DNA of 64,000 nucleotides from RHLJ01 sp965601955 (lineage in GTDB: Bacteria > Bacteroidota > Rhodothermia > Balneolales > Balneolaceae). The DNA is taken from NCBI GenBank assembly GCA_965601955.1, contig OZ271855.1:620001-684000 (forward strand), written 5' to 3'. The notes under the pieces are model-generated. The model searched no databases. It saw only the letters and a program-made list of their open reading frames with translations, and had not been told where the DNA came from. A program made the position numbers and the translations under genes. Below, piece by piece: positions 8,109 through 16,401 of this stretch (the first letter of the stretch is position 1; every line of letters starts with the position of its first letter).

Positions 8109-8711
8109 ATGCAGCTTACATCAGAATATTTAGAACGTGCTATTGAACAGCTTTCCAAGCTTCCGGGTACAGGCCGTAAATCAGCACAACGAATTGCAAT
8201 TCACCTCCTGAAGCAAAACGACGAATATGCCTTCAAGCTAGCCAATGCTATTGTTGATTTAAAGAATAAGGTTACCCGCTGTTCTATTTGTGGCAATGTC
8301 AGCGATTCTGACCCATGCAAAATTTGTGAAAACCCAAAAAGGGAAAATGGCCAGATTTGTGTGGTAGAAGAGTTTAATGATGTATACATCATCGAAAAAA
8401 CGAATGAGTTTCGAGGGCGTTATCATGTGCTTGGAGGAGTAATTTCTCCCATGGATAATATTGGCCCTGACCAGCTCCGCATAAAGGAACTACTAAAACG
8501 AGTTGGTGGAGAAGAACAAATTACGGAAGTGATATTGGCATTGAATCCTGATGCAGAAGGGGAAGCGACTTCATATTACATTAATAAATTACTCATGCCC
8601 TATGAAGTGCAGGTAACGCGGATAGCTTACGGAATTCCGATGGGTACAGAACTAGAGTTTATTGATGAGGCCACATTAAGCCGTGCATTTACCAGCCGAA
8701 GTTCATTTTAA
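8109..8711 (+). CDS. recR: Recombination protein RecR
   Basis: The 200-residue protein has all RecR parts: an N-terminal helix-hairpin-helix (LSKLPGTGRKSAQRIA), the four-cysteine zinc site (C58, C61, C70, C73), a Toprim domain (ICVVEE, ALNPDAEGEAT), and the C-terminal IAYGIPMGTELEFIDEATLSRA segment. RecR works with RecF/RecO in gap repair and RecA loading. It is the last gene of the dnaX-ybaB-recR group. Its stop codon coincides with the left inverted repeat of the GxxExxY cassette. Confidence 0.98.
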   Translation: MQLTSEYLERAIEQLSKLPGTGRKSAQRIAIHLLKQNDEYAFKLANAIVDLKNKVTRCSICGNVSDSDPCKICENPKRENGQICVVEEFNDVYIIEKTNEFRGRYHVLGGVISPMDNIGPDQLRIKELLKRVGGEEQITEVILALNPDAEGEATSYYINKLLMPYEVQVTRIAYGIPMGTELEFIDEATLSRAFTSRSSF

Positions 8712-9150
8712 CCGCAAAGGCGCAAAGGAACGCGGAGTATTTTATGACAGAGAATGAGATATCCGGTATTATTTTAGATTCATCAATTAAGGTTCACAGA
8801 GAGCTTGGACCTGGATTACTGGAATCATCTTATCAGTCCTGCCTTAGTTTTGAACTAGAAAGGAGAGGGTTATTTGTAGAGACTGAAAAACCTATGCCCT
8901 TGATTTATGATGGTCTTAAAATGGATATCGGTTATAGAATCGATATGATGATAGAGAACAAAGTCATTATCGAGGTCAAATCGGTGTCAGAATTAACTGA
9001 TCTTCATATGGCACAAGTTTTAACATATTTGAAACTATCAGAATGTAAATTAGCCCTGCTAATAAATTTCAACGTTACTCTCTTAAAGGAAGGATTTAGG
9101 AGAGTAGTAAATAAACTATAACTCTGCGAAGCTCAGCGCTCTTTGCGGTA
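8710..9150. mobile_element. GxxExxY cassette bounded by imperfect inverted repeats
   Basis: The left repeat, at about 8711-8737, begins ACCGCAAAG and ends CGCGGAG. The right repeat, at 9122-9149, read on the minus strand, begins ACCGCAAAG and ends CGCAGAG. Only the GxxExxY gene lies between them. The left copy overlaps the last base of the recR stop, as if inserted at the gene end. No transposase is present, so mobility would need an enzyme supplied in trans. The repeat boundaries are hand-aligned. Confidence 0.55.
8744..9121 (+). CDS. GxxExxY protein
   Basis: The 125-residue protein matches the GxxExxY family: the N-terminal segment HRELGPGLLESSYQ holds the name-giving G-x-x-E-x-x-Y. It is followed by YRIDMMIENKVIIEVKSV, which has the D-x(n)-E-x-K layout of a PD-(D/E)XK nuclease fold, and a LTYLKLSECKLALLINFN region. 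The family is small, widespread and functionally uncharacterised; a nuclease-like role is inferred. It is a single-gene cassette between recR and the M1 peptidase. Confidence 0.9.
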   Translation: MTENEISGIILDSSIKVHRELGPGLLESSYQSCLSFELERRGLFVETEKPMPLIYDGLKMDIGYRIDMMIENKVIIEVKSVSELTDLHMAQVLTYLKLSECKLALLINFNVTLLKEGFRRVVNKL

Positions 9151-9161
9151 ATAAGTAAGCA

Positions 9162-11030
9162 ATGAAAAAAATAACCCTGTTCTTCATAACCGTTTTTTTA
9201 ATCCAGGCTACATCCTATGCCCAGCTAAGAGATTATTGGCAGCAGGAAGTTCACTACACCATGGAGATTGATGTAGATCCAGAAAAACATCAACTGAAAG
9301 GATCACAAACACTGGTGTACACCAACAACTCTCCGGATGAATTAACCCGGGCATATTATCATCTTTATTTCAATGCATTCCAGCCGGGAAGTATGATGGA
9401 TGTGAGGTCACGAACAATAGCTGATCCAGATGGGCGAGTTCGGGATAGAATTTTTCATCTCCCAGAGGATGAAATTGGGTATCACAATATTCTTTCTTTA
9501 ACCCAGGATGGCAGAGCGGTAGAGTTTGAAGTTGATGGGACTATTTTGGTTGCGGAATTACATACCCCAATAGCTTCAGGGGCTTCAGTTACTTTCCAAA
9601 TGGAGTTTGAAAGCCAGGTGCCTCGCCAGGTACGTCGTTCAGGCTGGATGAATGCCGAGGGTGTGGAGTTTTCTATGAGCCAATGGTATCCAAAATTGGC
9701 TGCCTATGATTATAGAGGGTGGCATCCTAATCCATATATCGCGAGGGAATTTCACGGTAATTTTGGTGACTTTGATGTTAAAATCACCATCGACAACGAT
9801 TATGTAATTGGAGGCTCCGGTATCCTTCAAAACCCAAATGAAATAGGCCACGGTTATGAAGATGAAGGGGTTACGGTGAGGTACAACTCCGACAAAATCA
9901 CCTATCATTTTATCGCTGAAAATGTGCTGGATTTCTTTTGGGGAGCGGACCCAGATTTTATCCATACTCAAGCCCAGGTTCCAAACGGGCCAAAGCTCCA
10001 TTTTTTCTATCAACAGCCAGTAGTTGATATTGAAGCTTCTGATGAAGAGAATGCTCAGTACAAGAAAAACTGGGAAGAGCTTCCTGAGCTGACCGTCAAG
10101 GCATTTGAATATGCCAACAAGCATTTTGGCAAATATCCTTATCCACAATTTTCTACGGTACAAGGTGGAGATGGAGGGATGGAATATCCCATGGGAACAC
10201 TAATAACAGGTGGAAGAAACCTAGGAAGTTTAGTTGGAGTAACCGTTCATGAGATGTACCATAGTTGGTATCAAAATGTGTTAGCAACAAATGAAGCATT
10301 ATATGCCTGGGTGGATGAAGGATTTACTGTTTTTGCTTCGTCCGAAACCATGGCTCATTTGTTTGAGCGGGAAGGAAATCCTCACAATAATACATATCGA
10401 AGCTATCGATTTCTTGCTACTTCAGGGAATGAGGAGCCCCTTACTACTCATGCCGATCACTTCAATATAAATCAGGCGTACAGTATCGCATCGTATTCAA
10501 AAGGTTCCGTTTTCTTAAATCAGCTCAGTTATATCATTGGTGATGAAACTTTCCGAAACGGGATGTTGGTATATCACGATTTGTGGAAACTTAAACACCC
10601 TACCGACCTGGATTTTATTCGTGTTATGGAAAAAGAGTCAGGAATGATTCTGGATTGGTACTATGAGTACTTTGTCCAAACTATAAAAACGATAGATTAC
10701 GAAATTACTTCAGTAACAGGAGATGGGAATAATACCAAAGTAGAGTTGATGAGAAAGGGGTTAATGCCCATGCCTATGGATATCGTGGTCGAGTATAATG
10801 ATGGCACTTCAGAACTATTCTATATACCTCTTAGATTAATGCGAGGGGAAAAGCCGCTGGAGAATGAAATGAAAAGAACTACGCTTGAAGATTGGCCATG
10901 GGTAAATCCATCATACTCTTTTGAAATCCCTACTTCCAGCTCGAATATTAAGAGAATTGTAATAGATCCTACTGAGCGACTTGCAGACGTGGACCTCAGC
11001 AACAATTCATTTGAGACGGAATCTGAATAG
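9162..11030 (+). CDS. Secreted M1-family metallopeptidase
   Basis: The 622-residue protein has a signal peptide ending near SYAQ and an N-terminal beta domain of the aminopeptidase N type. The gluzincin active site is H363-E364-x-x-H367 with E386 in the DEGF segment. Upstream, GGDGGMEYPMGTLI matches the GxMEN-type substrate loop. It probably cleaves N-terminal amino acids from peptides in the periplasm or outside. It stands alone, followed by a strong terminator. Confidence 0.93.
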   Translation: MKKITLFFITVFLIQATSYAQLRDYWQQEVHYTMEIDVDPEKHQLKGSQTLVYTNNSPDELTRAYYHLYFNAFQPGSMMDVRSRTIADPDGRVRDRIFHLPEDEIGYHNILSLTQDGRAVEFEVDGTILVAELHTPIASGASVTFQMEFESQVPRQVRRSGWMNAEGVEFSMSQWYPKLAAYDYRGWHPNPYIAREFHGNFGDFDVKITIDNDYVIGGSGILQNPNEIGHGYEDEGVTVRYNSDKITYHFIAENVLDFFWGADPDFIHTQAQVPNGPKLHFFYQQPVVDIEASDEENAQYKKNWEELPELTVKAFEYANKHFGKYPYPQFSTVQGGDGGMEYPMGTLITGGRNLGSLVGVTVHEMYHSWYQNVLATNEALYAWVDEGFTVFASSETMAHLFEREGNPHNNTYRSYRFLATSGNEEPLTTHADHFNINQAYSIASYSKGSVFLNQLSYIIGDETFRNGMLVYHDLWKLKHPTDLDFIRVMEKESGMILDWYYEYFVQTIKTIDYEITSVTGDGNNTKVELMRKGLMPMPMDIVVEYNDGTSELFYIPLRLMRGEKPLENEMKRTTLEDWPWVNPSYSFEIPTSSSNIKRIVIDPTERLADVDLSNNSFETESE

Positions 11031-11045
11031 TAGAAAAGACTACTA

Positions 11046-11077
11046 AAAGCCGGAGAAAACCTCCGGCTTTCTTATTT
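11046..11077 (+). terminator. Rho-independent terminator after M1 peptidase
   Basis: A perfect 10-bp stem, AAAGCCGGAG/CTCCGGCTTT, with a 5-nt loop (AAAAC) is followed by CTTATTT. It lies 16 nt past the peptidase stop and separates it from the malic enzyme gene. Confidence 0.85.
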
Positions 11078-11095
11078 AATGCAGCCTAACCAACT

Positions 11096-12250
11096 ATGTC
11101 TAAAAAAGACTATGCCACTCTTTCTATAGAGGCACACAAAAAAGCAAAGGGTAAAATATCAGTTGAACCTAAACTTCCCTTAGAAACCAAAGATGATTTA
11201 AGCATTGCATACACTCCGGGGGTAGCCCAACCTTGCAGGGAAATAGCCGAGGATGTTGAAAAAGCTTACGATTATACCGCAAAAGGAAACCTGGTAGCTG
11301 TTGTAAGTGACGGGTCTGCCGTGCTGGGTTTGGGAAACATTGGTCCGGAAGCGGCGCTGCCTGTGATGGAAGGAAAGGCAGTTCTTTTCAAGAAATTTGC
11401 GAATGTAGATGCGGTTCCTATTGTACTGGATACTCAGGATACAGAAGAGATTATTACTGCTGTTAAAAGGATTTCACCCACTTTTGGAGGTATAAATCTT
11501 GAGGATATTTCAGCACCTCGTTGTTTCGAAATTGAAGATCGGTTAAAAGAGGAATTATCCATTCCTGTTTTCCATGACGATCAACATGGGACGGCGATAG
11601 TAACAGTTGCCGGGATGATTAATGCCTGTAGATTGACTAATCGAAATCTACAGGACCTGACAGTAGTGATTAATGGAGCGGGTGCTGCCGGAGTAGCTGT
11701 TGTTAAATTACTGTTTAAAGCAGGTGTGAATGAAGTGATGATGTGCGACAGCAAAGGGATTATCCATAAAGATCGTACGGACCTCAATCCGGTGAAGATG
11801 GAGATGAGCAAATTAACGAACTGCAATAACAGAACGGGAAACCTGAAAGAAGCGGTAGTTGATGCAGATGTATTTATAGGGGTATCTGCTCCGGGAGTAT
11901 TAACCCAGGAAATGATTAAAACAATGGCTCCAGATCCAATCATCTTCGCTATGGCAAACCCGATTCCTGAGATTATGCCTGATGAAGCTAAGCTGGCGGG
12001 CGCTCATATCGTTGCGACCGGCCGCTCAGACTTTCCTAATCAGATTAATAATGTGTTGGCCTTTCCGGGACTATTCAGAGGTGCCCTGGATGCCAGAATT
12101 AGCCGTTTATCCACGGAAATGTTTTTAAAGGTAGCAGAAGCGATAGCCTATTCAGTAGAAGATCTATCGGAGGAAAAAATTATTCCAAGTCCTTTTGATA
12201 AACATGTTCCACAAATAGTGGCGGATTCTATTAGTAAATTTTCCGATTAA
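11096..12250 (+). CDS. Malic enzyme, short form
   Basis: The 384-residue protein contains the malic enzyme N-terminal domain (IAYTPGVAQPCREIAED, NLVAVVSDGSAVLGLGNIGPEAALPVMEGKAVLFK) and the NAD(P)-binding domain (INGAGAAGVAVVKLL near residues 193-208). The HDDQHGTAIV metal/substrate segment is intact. It decarboxylates malate to pyruvate and produces NAD(P)H. It lacks the C-terminal phosphotransacetylase-like domain found in the roughly 750-residue MaeB form. Cofactor preference cannot be read from the sequence by eye. It is monocistronic. Confidence 0.94.
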   Translation: MSKKDYATLSIEAHKKAKGKISVEPKLPLETKDDLSIAYTPGVAQPCREIAEDVEKAYDYTAKGNLVAVVSDGSAVLGLGNIGPEAALPVMEGKAVLFKKFANVDAVPIVLDTQDTEEIITAVKRISPTFGGINLEDISAPRCFEIEDRLKEELSIPVFHDDQHGTAIVTVAGMINACRLTNRNLQDLTVVINGAGAAGVAVVKLLFKAGVNEVMMCDSKGIIHKDRTDLNPVKMEMSKLTNCNNRTGNLKEAVVDADVFIGVSAPGVLTQEMIKTMAPDPIIFAMANPIPEIMPDEAKLAGAHIVATGRSDFPNQINNVLAFPGLFRGALDARISRLSTEMFLKVAEAIAYSVEDLSEEKIIPSPFDKHVPQIVADSISKFSD

Positions 12251-12269
12251 CGCGAATTCGAAATAGCAT

Positions 12270-12412
12270 CTCCGTTTGCGAGGGATTCTGCGAGCATAAG
12301 GAGCAAATCCCGTGGCAATCTTGTTAAAAACGTCTATGCATACTACTTGAGATCGCTTCGTCGGCACATTAGATTAGACTATATCTAAAACAATACCTCC
12401 TCGCGAATGGAA
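12270..12412. repeat. Degenerate REP-like palindromic repeat
   Basis: The 200-nt gap between malic enzyme and the tricorn gene contains TTTGCGAGGG near its left end and CCTCCTCGCGAATG near 12396-12409. Inside lies GAGATCGCTTCGTCGGC. These resemble the widespread repeat with TTGCGAGGA...GCAATCTC arms, in a mutated copy. No gene is apparent in the gap. Its position between convergent genes suits a transcript-end structure. Confidence 0.45.
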
Positions 12413-12450
12413 ACAGGTCTTTGGATATTCTTATATCGAATTCATGTTAA

Positions 12451-15400
12451 TTAATTATCGTTTGAATTCGCAGGCCGCTTCCACCGTACTGGATCGGCTG
12501 GTGTTTCAAGTATTGGATTAACATAGCCTTGGAGAAGTTTCAACGCTTCTTGTACAGCGGCTTCCAATTGCGGATCTACTCCGTTCATTCTGTCTTTAGG
12601 TGAATCCAGCACTTCAATATCAGGAGCTATTCCAATTCCTTCCACGTCCCATTCGCCATCCATATTATAGAATCCACCACGAGGCGCTACCATTCTTCCT
12701 CCATCCACAAACCGCGGAGTATCCCAGGTCCCTACTAGCCCGCCCCAGGTTTGTGTACCAATTAGTGGCCCGATTTGCTCTTTCCTGAACATAAATGGAA
12801 GTAAATCACCACCAGAACCGGCGCGCTCATTTATGATCATTACTTTTGGCCCCCATAGGCCTGCGCCCGGAGTAGTAAATGGCCTTCGATCACCAGCCTT
12901 ACTATTAAAATAGCCATGTAAATCCCTATTCAGGATATCAATCATATAATCCGCAGCAGAACCTCCACCATTATTTCGTTGGTCGAGTACAACACCTTTT
13001 TTGTGCTGCTGGGCAAAATAGTATCGATTAAAGTAAGTATAACCTCCACGTCCGGTATTTGGAATCCATACGTAAGCAAGTTGCCCATCTGAGAGCTCAT
13101 CCACTTTACGTCTATTTTCCTCAACCCAATCTCTCGTTCTTAGCCCACCTTCATTAGTCAAAGGAACAGCAGTAATAAGCTCTGCGCCGTTCGCATTGGG
13201 ACGATCATTTACAAGAAGATGCACCTGGTGGTTTGCTAGCCCTTCAAAATAGGAATAGAAGTTCTTATCGGTTTCGAGAGCAACTCCGTTTACTTCAAGG
13301 ATATAATCTCCTTCCGATACATCGATACCTGGACTAGAGAGCGGAGCTCGCAAATTTGGGTTCCAACTTTCCCCGGTGTAGATCTTCTTTATTCTAAAAG
13401 CACCGTTTTCAACCACAATATCGGCGCCTAACAACCCAGTGGGTACATTCTCAAGATCAGGAAAGTCACCTCCCGATACATAGGAATGACCTACCACAGC
13501 TTCACCACTCATGATGTCTACCACGTAGTTTAAGTCTGAACGGTGCTTAGCATGCTTAACCCATGGCTCATACCATTCATATACTTCATCCCATGGGGCA
13601 CCGTGCATGTTATCTACGTACAAGAAGTCTCGCATAAATCTCCAGCCATCCTTAAATATCTGCTCAAACTCCTGGGCAGGATTAATTTTAATTCGAATGC
13701 CTGAGGTTGAAAGTCGTCCGTCTCCCGATTTCTTCTCACCTCCTGAAGTACTTACAATACCCCATGTACTTCCTGCTCTATAAAGCAGGTTCTTTCTGTC
13801 GTGTGAAACGGTTACATAGTTCACGTTTCCAAGAAATGAATTCAGTTTTTGGTCATCAACGTCGTAACGATGCAGTTTTGTCCCAGAATTAGGAACGGGT
13901 TCTAATACAAATACCGAACCTTCAGGCCCTTTTGTTAAGCCGGCATAGTTTCTTTGAGGAATATCAACGGGAATGATTCGGTGGTATATATTTTCCAAAT
14001 CCACGTCCATTGAGTTATCGTCATCCTTTTCCTCTTCATCTTTTTCCTCACTGGAAGCCTCTTCATCACTTTTTGGTAAAAATGGAGATGGAGTATCATC
14101 GGATAAAATTAGCATATAAAGAGCGCGAGTCACAGGCATATCATACGAGCTCATATCTAACCAACCGGTATTCAAACCAAAATTGGTGCTAGCCAAAAAG
14201 TAGAGGTAGTTACCGCTTTCATCCCACACTGGAGTAATGGCATCTGCCATTCCATCAGTAACCATATAGCTTTCGTCTTCCTCGACATTATACAAATGGA
14301 CGGCTTTAAACTGATTTTCAAGGAGCTTTACGTACGCGATCCACTTACTGTCAGGAGACCACATTGGATTCATTGTTCGATTTGGATGTGCATATCCATC
14401 CGTATCTATTTGTTTGGCATCTCCATTCTCAACATTCACATACCATAGGTTGTAATCGGTATCTGTATAAGCAATAAATTTGCCATCGGGGGACCAATCC
14501 GGCCGGAAATAAAAGGTAGGGTTTGGTAACGAAATGCTTCGGGGCTCTTCCAGGCCAAGTTGATCAGAGATATGAAGTTCATATTCTCCGGATTCATCCG
14601 AAAACCAGGCTACCTGGCTACCATCAGGGGACCAAATTGGATAGCGTTGTGCACTTCCAGATGAATTGGTGAGGTTTCTCCATGATCCATCCTCTTTTGG
14701 AACGGTAATGATTTCTCCCCTGGTCTCAAAAATTGCTCTTTTACCCGTTGGTGAAAGTGCAGCATTAGCAAGCGAAAACGCAGATGGCTCTTCCCATCGC
14801 TCTCGTCCCCAGCTCATATCACCTCGTACATTTACTGTTATTCGGTCGGTTTCTCCTGTTTCAGGATCAAGAAGGTTCAGGTATCCCTCATGTTCATATA
14901 CAATTTTTCCTCCACCTGTATCAATGCTTTTCACATCAAATGCCGAATGGAATGTCCATTGCTTTTCGACCCCGGTATTGATGTTATAGGACCAAATGTT
15001 GTTCGCAAAATCTCTTTCCGACAGGTAGAAAACCTCATCTCCGTGCCAAACCGGATCTGTATGCCGCTCGTTGTCCGTCCGTGGGGTTTGAACTAAATCG
15101 TAACTATCTAAATCAACAATCCAAATAGGTTGAGCTTGTCCGCCCCGATAATTTCTCCATTCGGGATCCCAAAAAGTAATGGGAGTATAAGCTACGTGGT
15201 TTCCATCTTCTGATACTTCCCCAAATGCTGCACGGTGAATAGGAAACATTTCAGGAGTGCCTCCATTTGGGGCAACTGACCAAAATTGATTAAGAGCAGT
15301 AGGATAACCCGCTCGTCCTGACCTGAAAAGGATGTTCCCATCAGGGGTCCAGCCGGTAACATTATCAGCCCCTGGGTGCCAGGTCAGTCTTTTGGGTTCA

Positions 15401-15696
15401 CCCCCATTAGTTGGAATTACGTACACATCTGAATTCCCACCATATTGCCCTGTAAAGGCAATCATAGAGCCATCAGGTGAAAAATGAGGAACCGTTTCTC
15501 CGCCGATATTACTGGTTAACCGGACAGCGTCTCCTCCATCAATTCCAACTCTCCATAGATCGTTTGCATGTACAAAAACGATATGCTCTGCCGAAATAGT
15601 TGGCTGTCGTAACAACTGGGTTCCTTGTGCATTTAACAAAGTTGACCCAACTGTGAGTAGTAAAAAACTAGATAATAGAAATAATCCCTTTTTCAT
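12451..15696 (-). CDS. Tricorn-like S41 protease
   Basis: I start at the ATG at 15696, which begins the signal peptide MKKGLFLLSSFLLLTVGSTLLNAQ; ten extra in-frame codons upstream look non-coding. The 1081-residue protein has N-terminal beta-propeller repeats of the TolB/tricorn type (repeated WSPDG, FSPDG and WTPDG blades to about residue 690). A tricorn C1-like region, a PDZ domain (GDYILEVNGVAL) and a C-terminal S41 protease domain follow. The nucleophile Ser961 lies in NERAGSGGD. A low-complexity Asp/Glu stretch sits between the propeller sections. It is probably an exported protease that trims long peptides. Confidence 0.95.
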   Translation of the reverse strand: MKKGLFLLSSFLLLTVGSTLLNAQGTQLLRQPTISAEHIVFVHANDLWRVGIDGGDAVRLTSNIGGETVPHFSPDGSMIAFTGQYGGNSDVYVIPTNGGEPKRLTWHPGADNVTGWTPDGNILFRSGRAGYPTALNQFWSVAPNGGTPEMFPIHRAAFGEVSEDGNHVAYTPITFWDPEWRNYRGGQAQPIWIVDLDSYDLVQTPRTDNERHTDPVWHGDEVFYLSERDFANNIWSYNINTGVEKQWTFHSAFDVKSIDTGGGKIVYEHEGYLNLLDPETGETDRITVNVRGDMSWGRERWEEPSAFSLANAALSPTGKRAIFETRGEIITVPKEDGSWRNLTNSSGSAQRYPIWSPDGSQVAWFSDESGEYELHISDQLGLEEPRSISLPNPTFYFRPDWSPDGKFIAYTDTDYNLWYVNVENGDAKQIDTDGYAHPNRTMNPMWSPDSKWIAYVKLLENQFKAVHLYNVEEDESYMVTDGMADAITPVWDESGNYLYFLASTNFGLNTGWLDMSSYDMPVTRALYMLILSDDTPSPFLPKSDEEASSEEKDEEEKDDDNSMDVDLENIYHRIIPVDIPQRNYAGLTKGPEGSVFVLEPVPNSGTKLHRYDVDDQKLNSFLGNVNYVTVSHDRKNLLYRAGSTWGIVSTSGGEKKSGDGRLSTSGIRIKINPAQEFEQIFKDGWRFMRDFLYVDNMHGAPWDEVYEWYEPWVKHAKHRSDLNYVVDIMSGEAVVGHSYVSGGDFPDLENVPTGLLGADIVVENGAFRIKKIYTGESWNPNLRAPLSSPGIDVSEGDYILEVNGVALETDKNFYSYFEGLANHQVHLLVNDRPNANGAELITAVPLTNEGGLRTRDWVEENRRKVDELSDGQLAYVWIPNTGRGGYTYFNRYYFAQQHKKGVVLDQRNNGGGSAADYMIDILNRDLHGYFNSKAGDRRPFTTPGAGLWGPKVMIINERAGSGGDLLPFMFRKEQIGPLIGTQTWGGLVGTWDTPRFVDGGRMVAPRGGFYNMDGEWDVEGIGIAPDIEVLDSPKDRMNGVDPQLEAAVQEALKLLQGYVNPILETPADPVRWKRPANSNDN

Positions 15697-15779
15697 GATC
15701 CTAAAATTAGATTTGGCTTTCGTCAAATATAATTAAGGAAAGGAGTTATGCAAGGCTGGGGGTGTGTAAAGAATAGTAA

Positions 15780-16346
15780 TTAGAATAAACTCGTCTGTTC
15801 CCGGTCCTTTTTCTGGGCCTGCTCAATTCTGGGTTCTTCAGGAATGGGTTCATCACTTAGCATTTCAGGCATAAAGCGTTTTTCGTAGATACGCCGTGCT
15901 ATTCCATGTAATGCTTTTTCCCCTCTTGGTGTAATGCTGAGAAAGCCCTCATCATCCTCATGAAGGAAGCCAAAAGTGCGCAAGTCATTCACAATAAGAT
16001 AGGCGAGCTTATCGGTAATCCGGGAACTCTTTTCGATGTACTCTCGATGAGGAGGTTCATCTTCGCTAATAAATACATGTCCTAAAATAACGAGTTCAAC
16101 ATCGGTTAGAGGAAAGCCTTCACTTCCTTTGGTAAGCAATTCATCCCAGATTTTTTGAGAGTAAAACTGTCCGAACCACCACTTTCCTTCTTTCATTAAT
16201 TCCTGGGATATGGAACATGAGATGTATTCCCCAGCTGGTGATTTTCTTGGCTCTCCCCGGCTACGATACATATTGACCATAGTAGCCAGGTCCAGCATGT
16301 CTATATTGGGTGGGTATCGGAAATGAAAGTCTGTACGCTTTTGCAT
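15780..16346 (-). CDS. Conserved hypothetical protein, possible winged helix
   Basis: I do not recognise a named family in this 188-residue, soluble, charged protein. Residues of about 75-165 look like a helix-turn-helix/winged-helix module: a helical LTDVELVILGHVFISE segment, ITDKLAYLIVNDLRTFGFL, then a short hairpin FLSITPRGEKAL resembling the wing of transcription regulators. It follows topA by 55 nt on the same strand and could be in the OsmC-peroxiredoxin-topA transcript. The tail is rich in Pro, Glu and Gln. Confidence 0.6.
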   Translation of the reverse strand: MQKRTDFHFRYPPNIDMLDLATMVNMYRSRGEPRKSPAGEYISCSISQELMKEGKWWFGQFYSQKIWDELLTKGSEGFPLTDVELVILGHVFISEDEPPHREYIEKSSRITDKLAYLIVNDLRTFGFLHEDDEGFLSITPRGEKALHGIARRIYEKRFMPEMLSDEPIPEEPRIEQAQKKDREQTSLF

Positions 16347-16401
16347 AGGGCTACTTGTTCAGTCAGCCTTAAAATACTTTTCAAAACCCGACCAAGCAAC
16401 C

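Noticed and set aside
9639..10163. 174-codon minus-strand frame inside the M1 peptidase gene
   Set aside because: It lies wholly within a gene with an intact active site and shows no motif.
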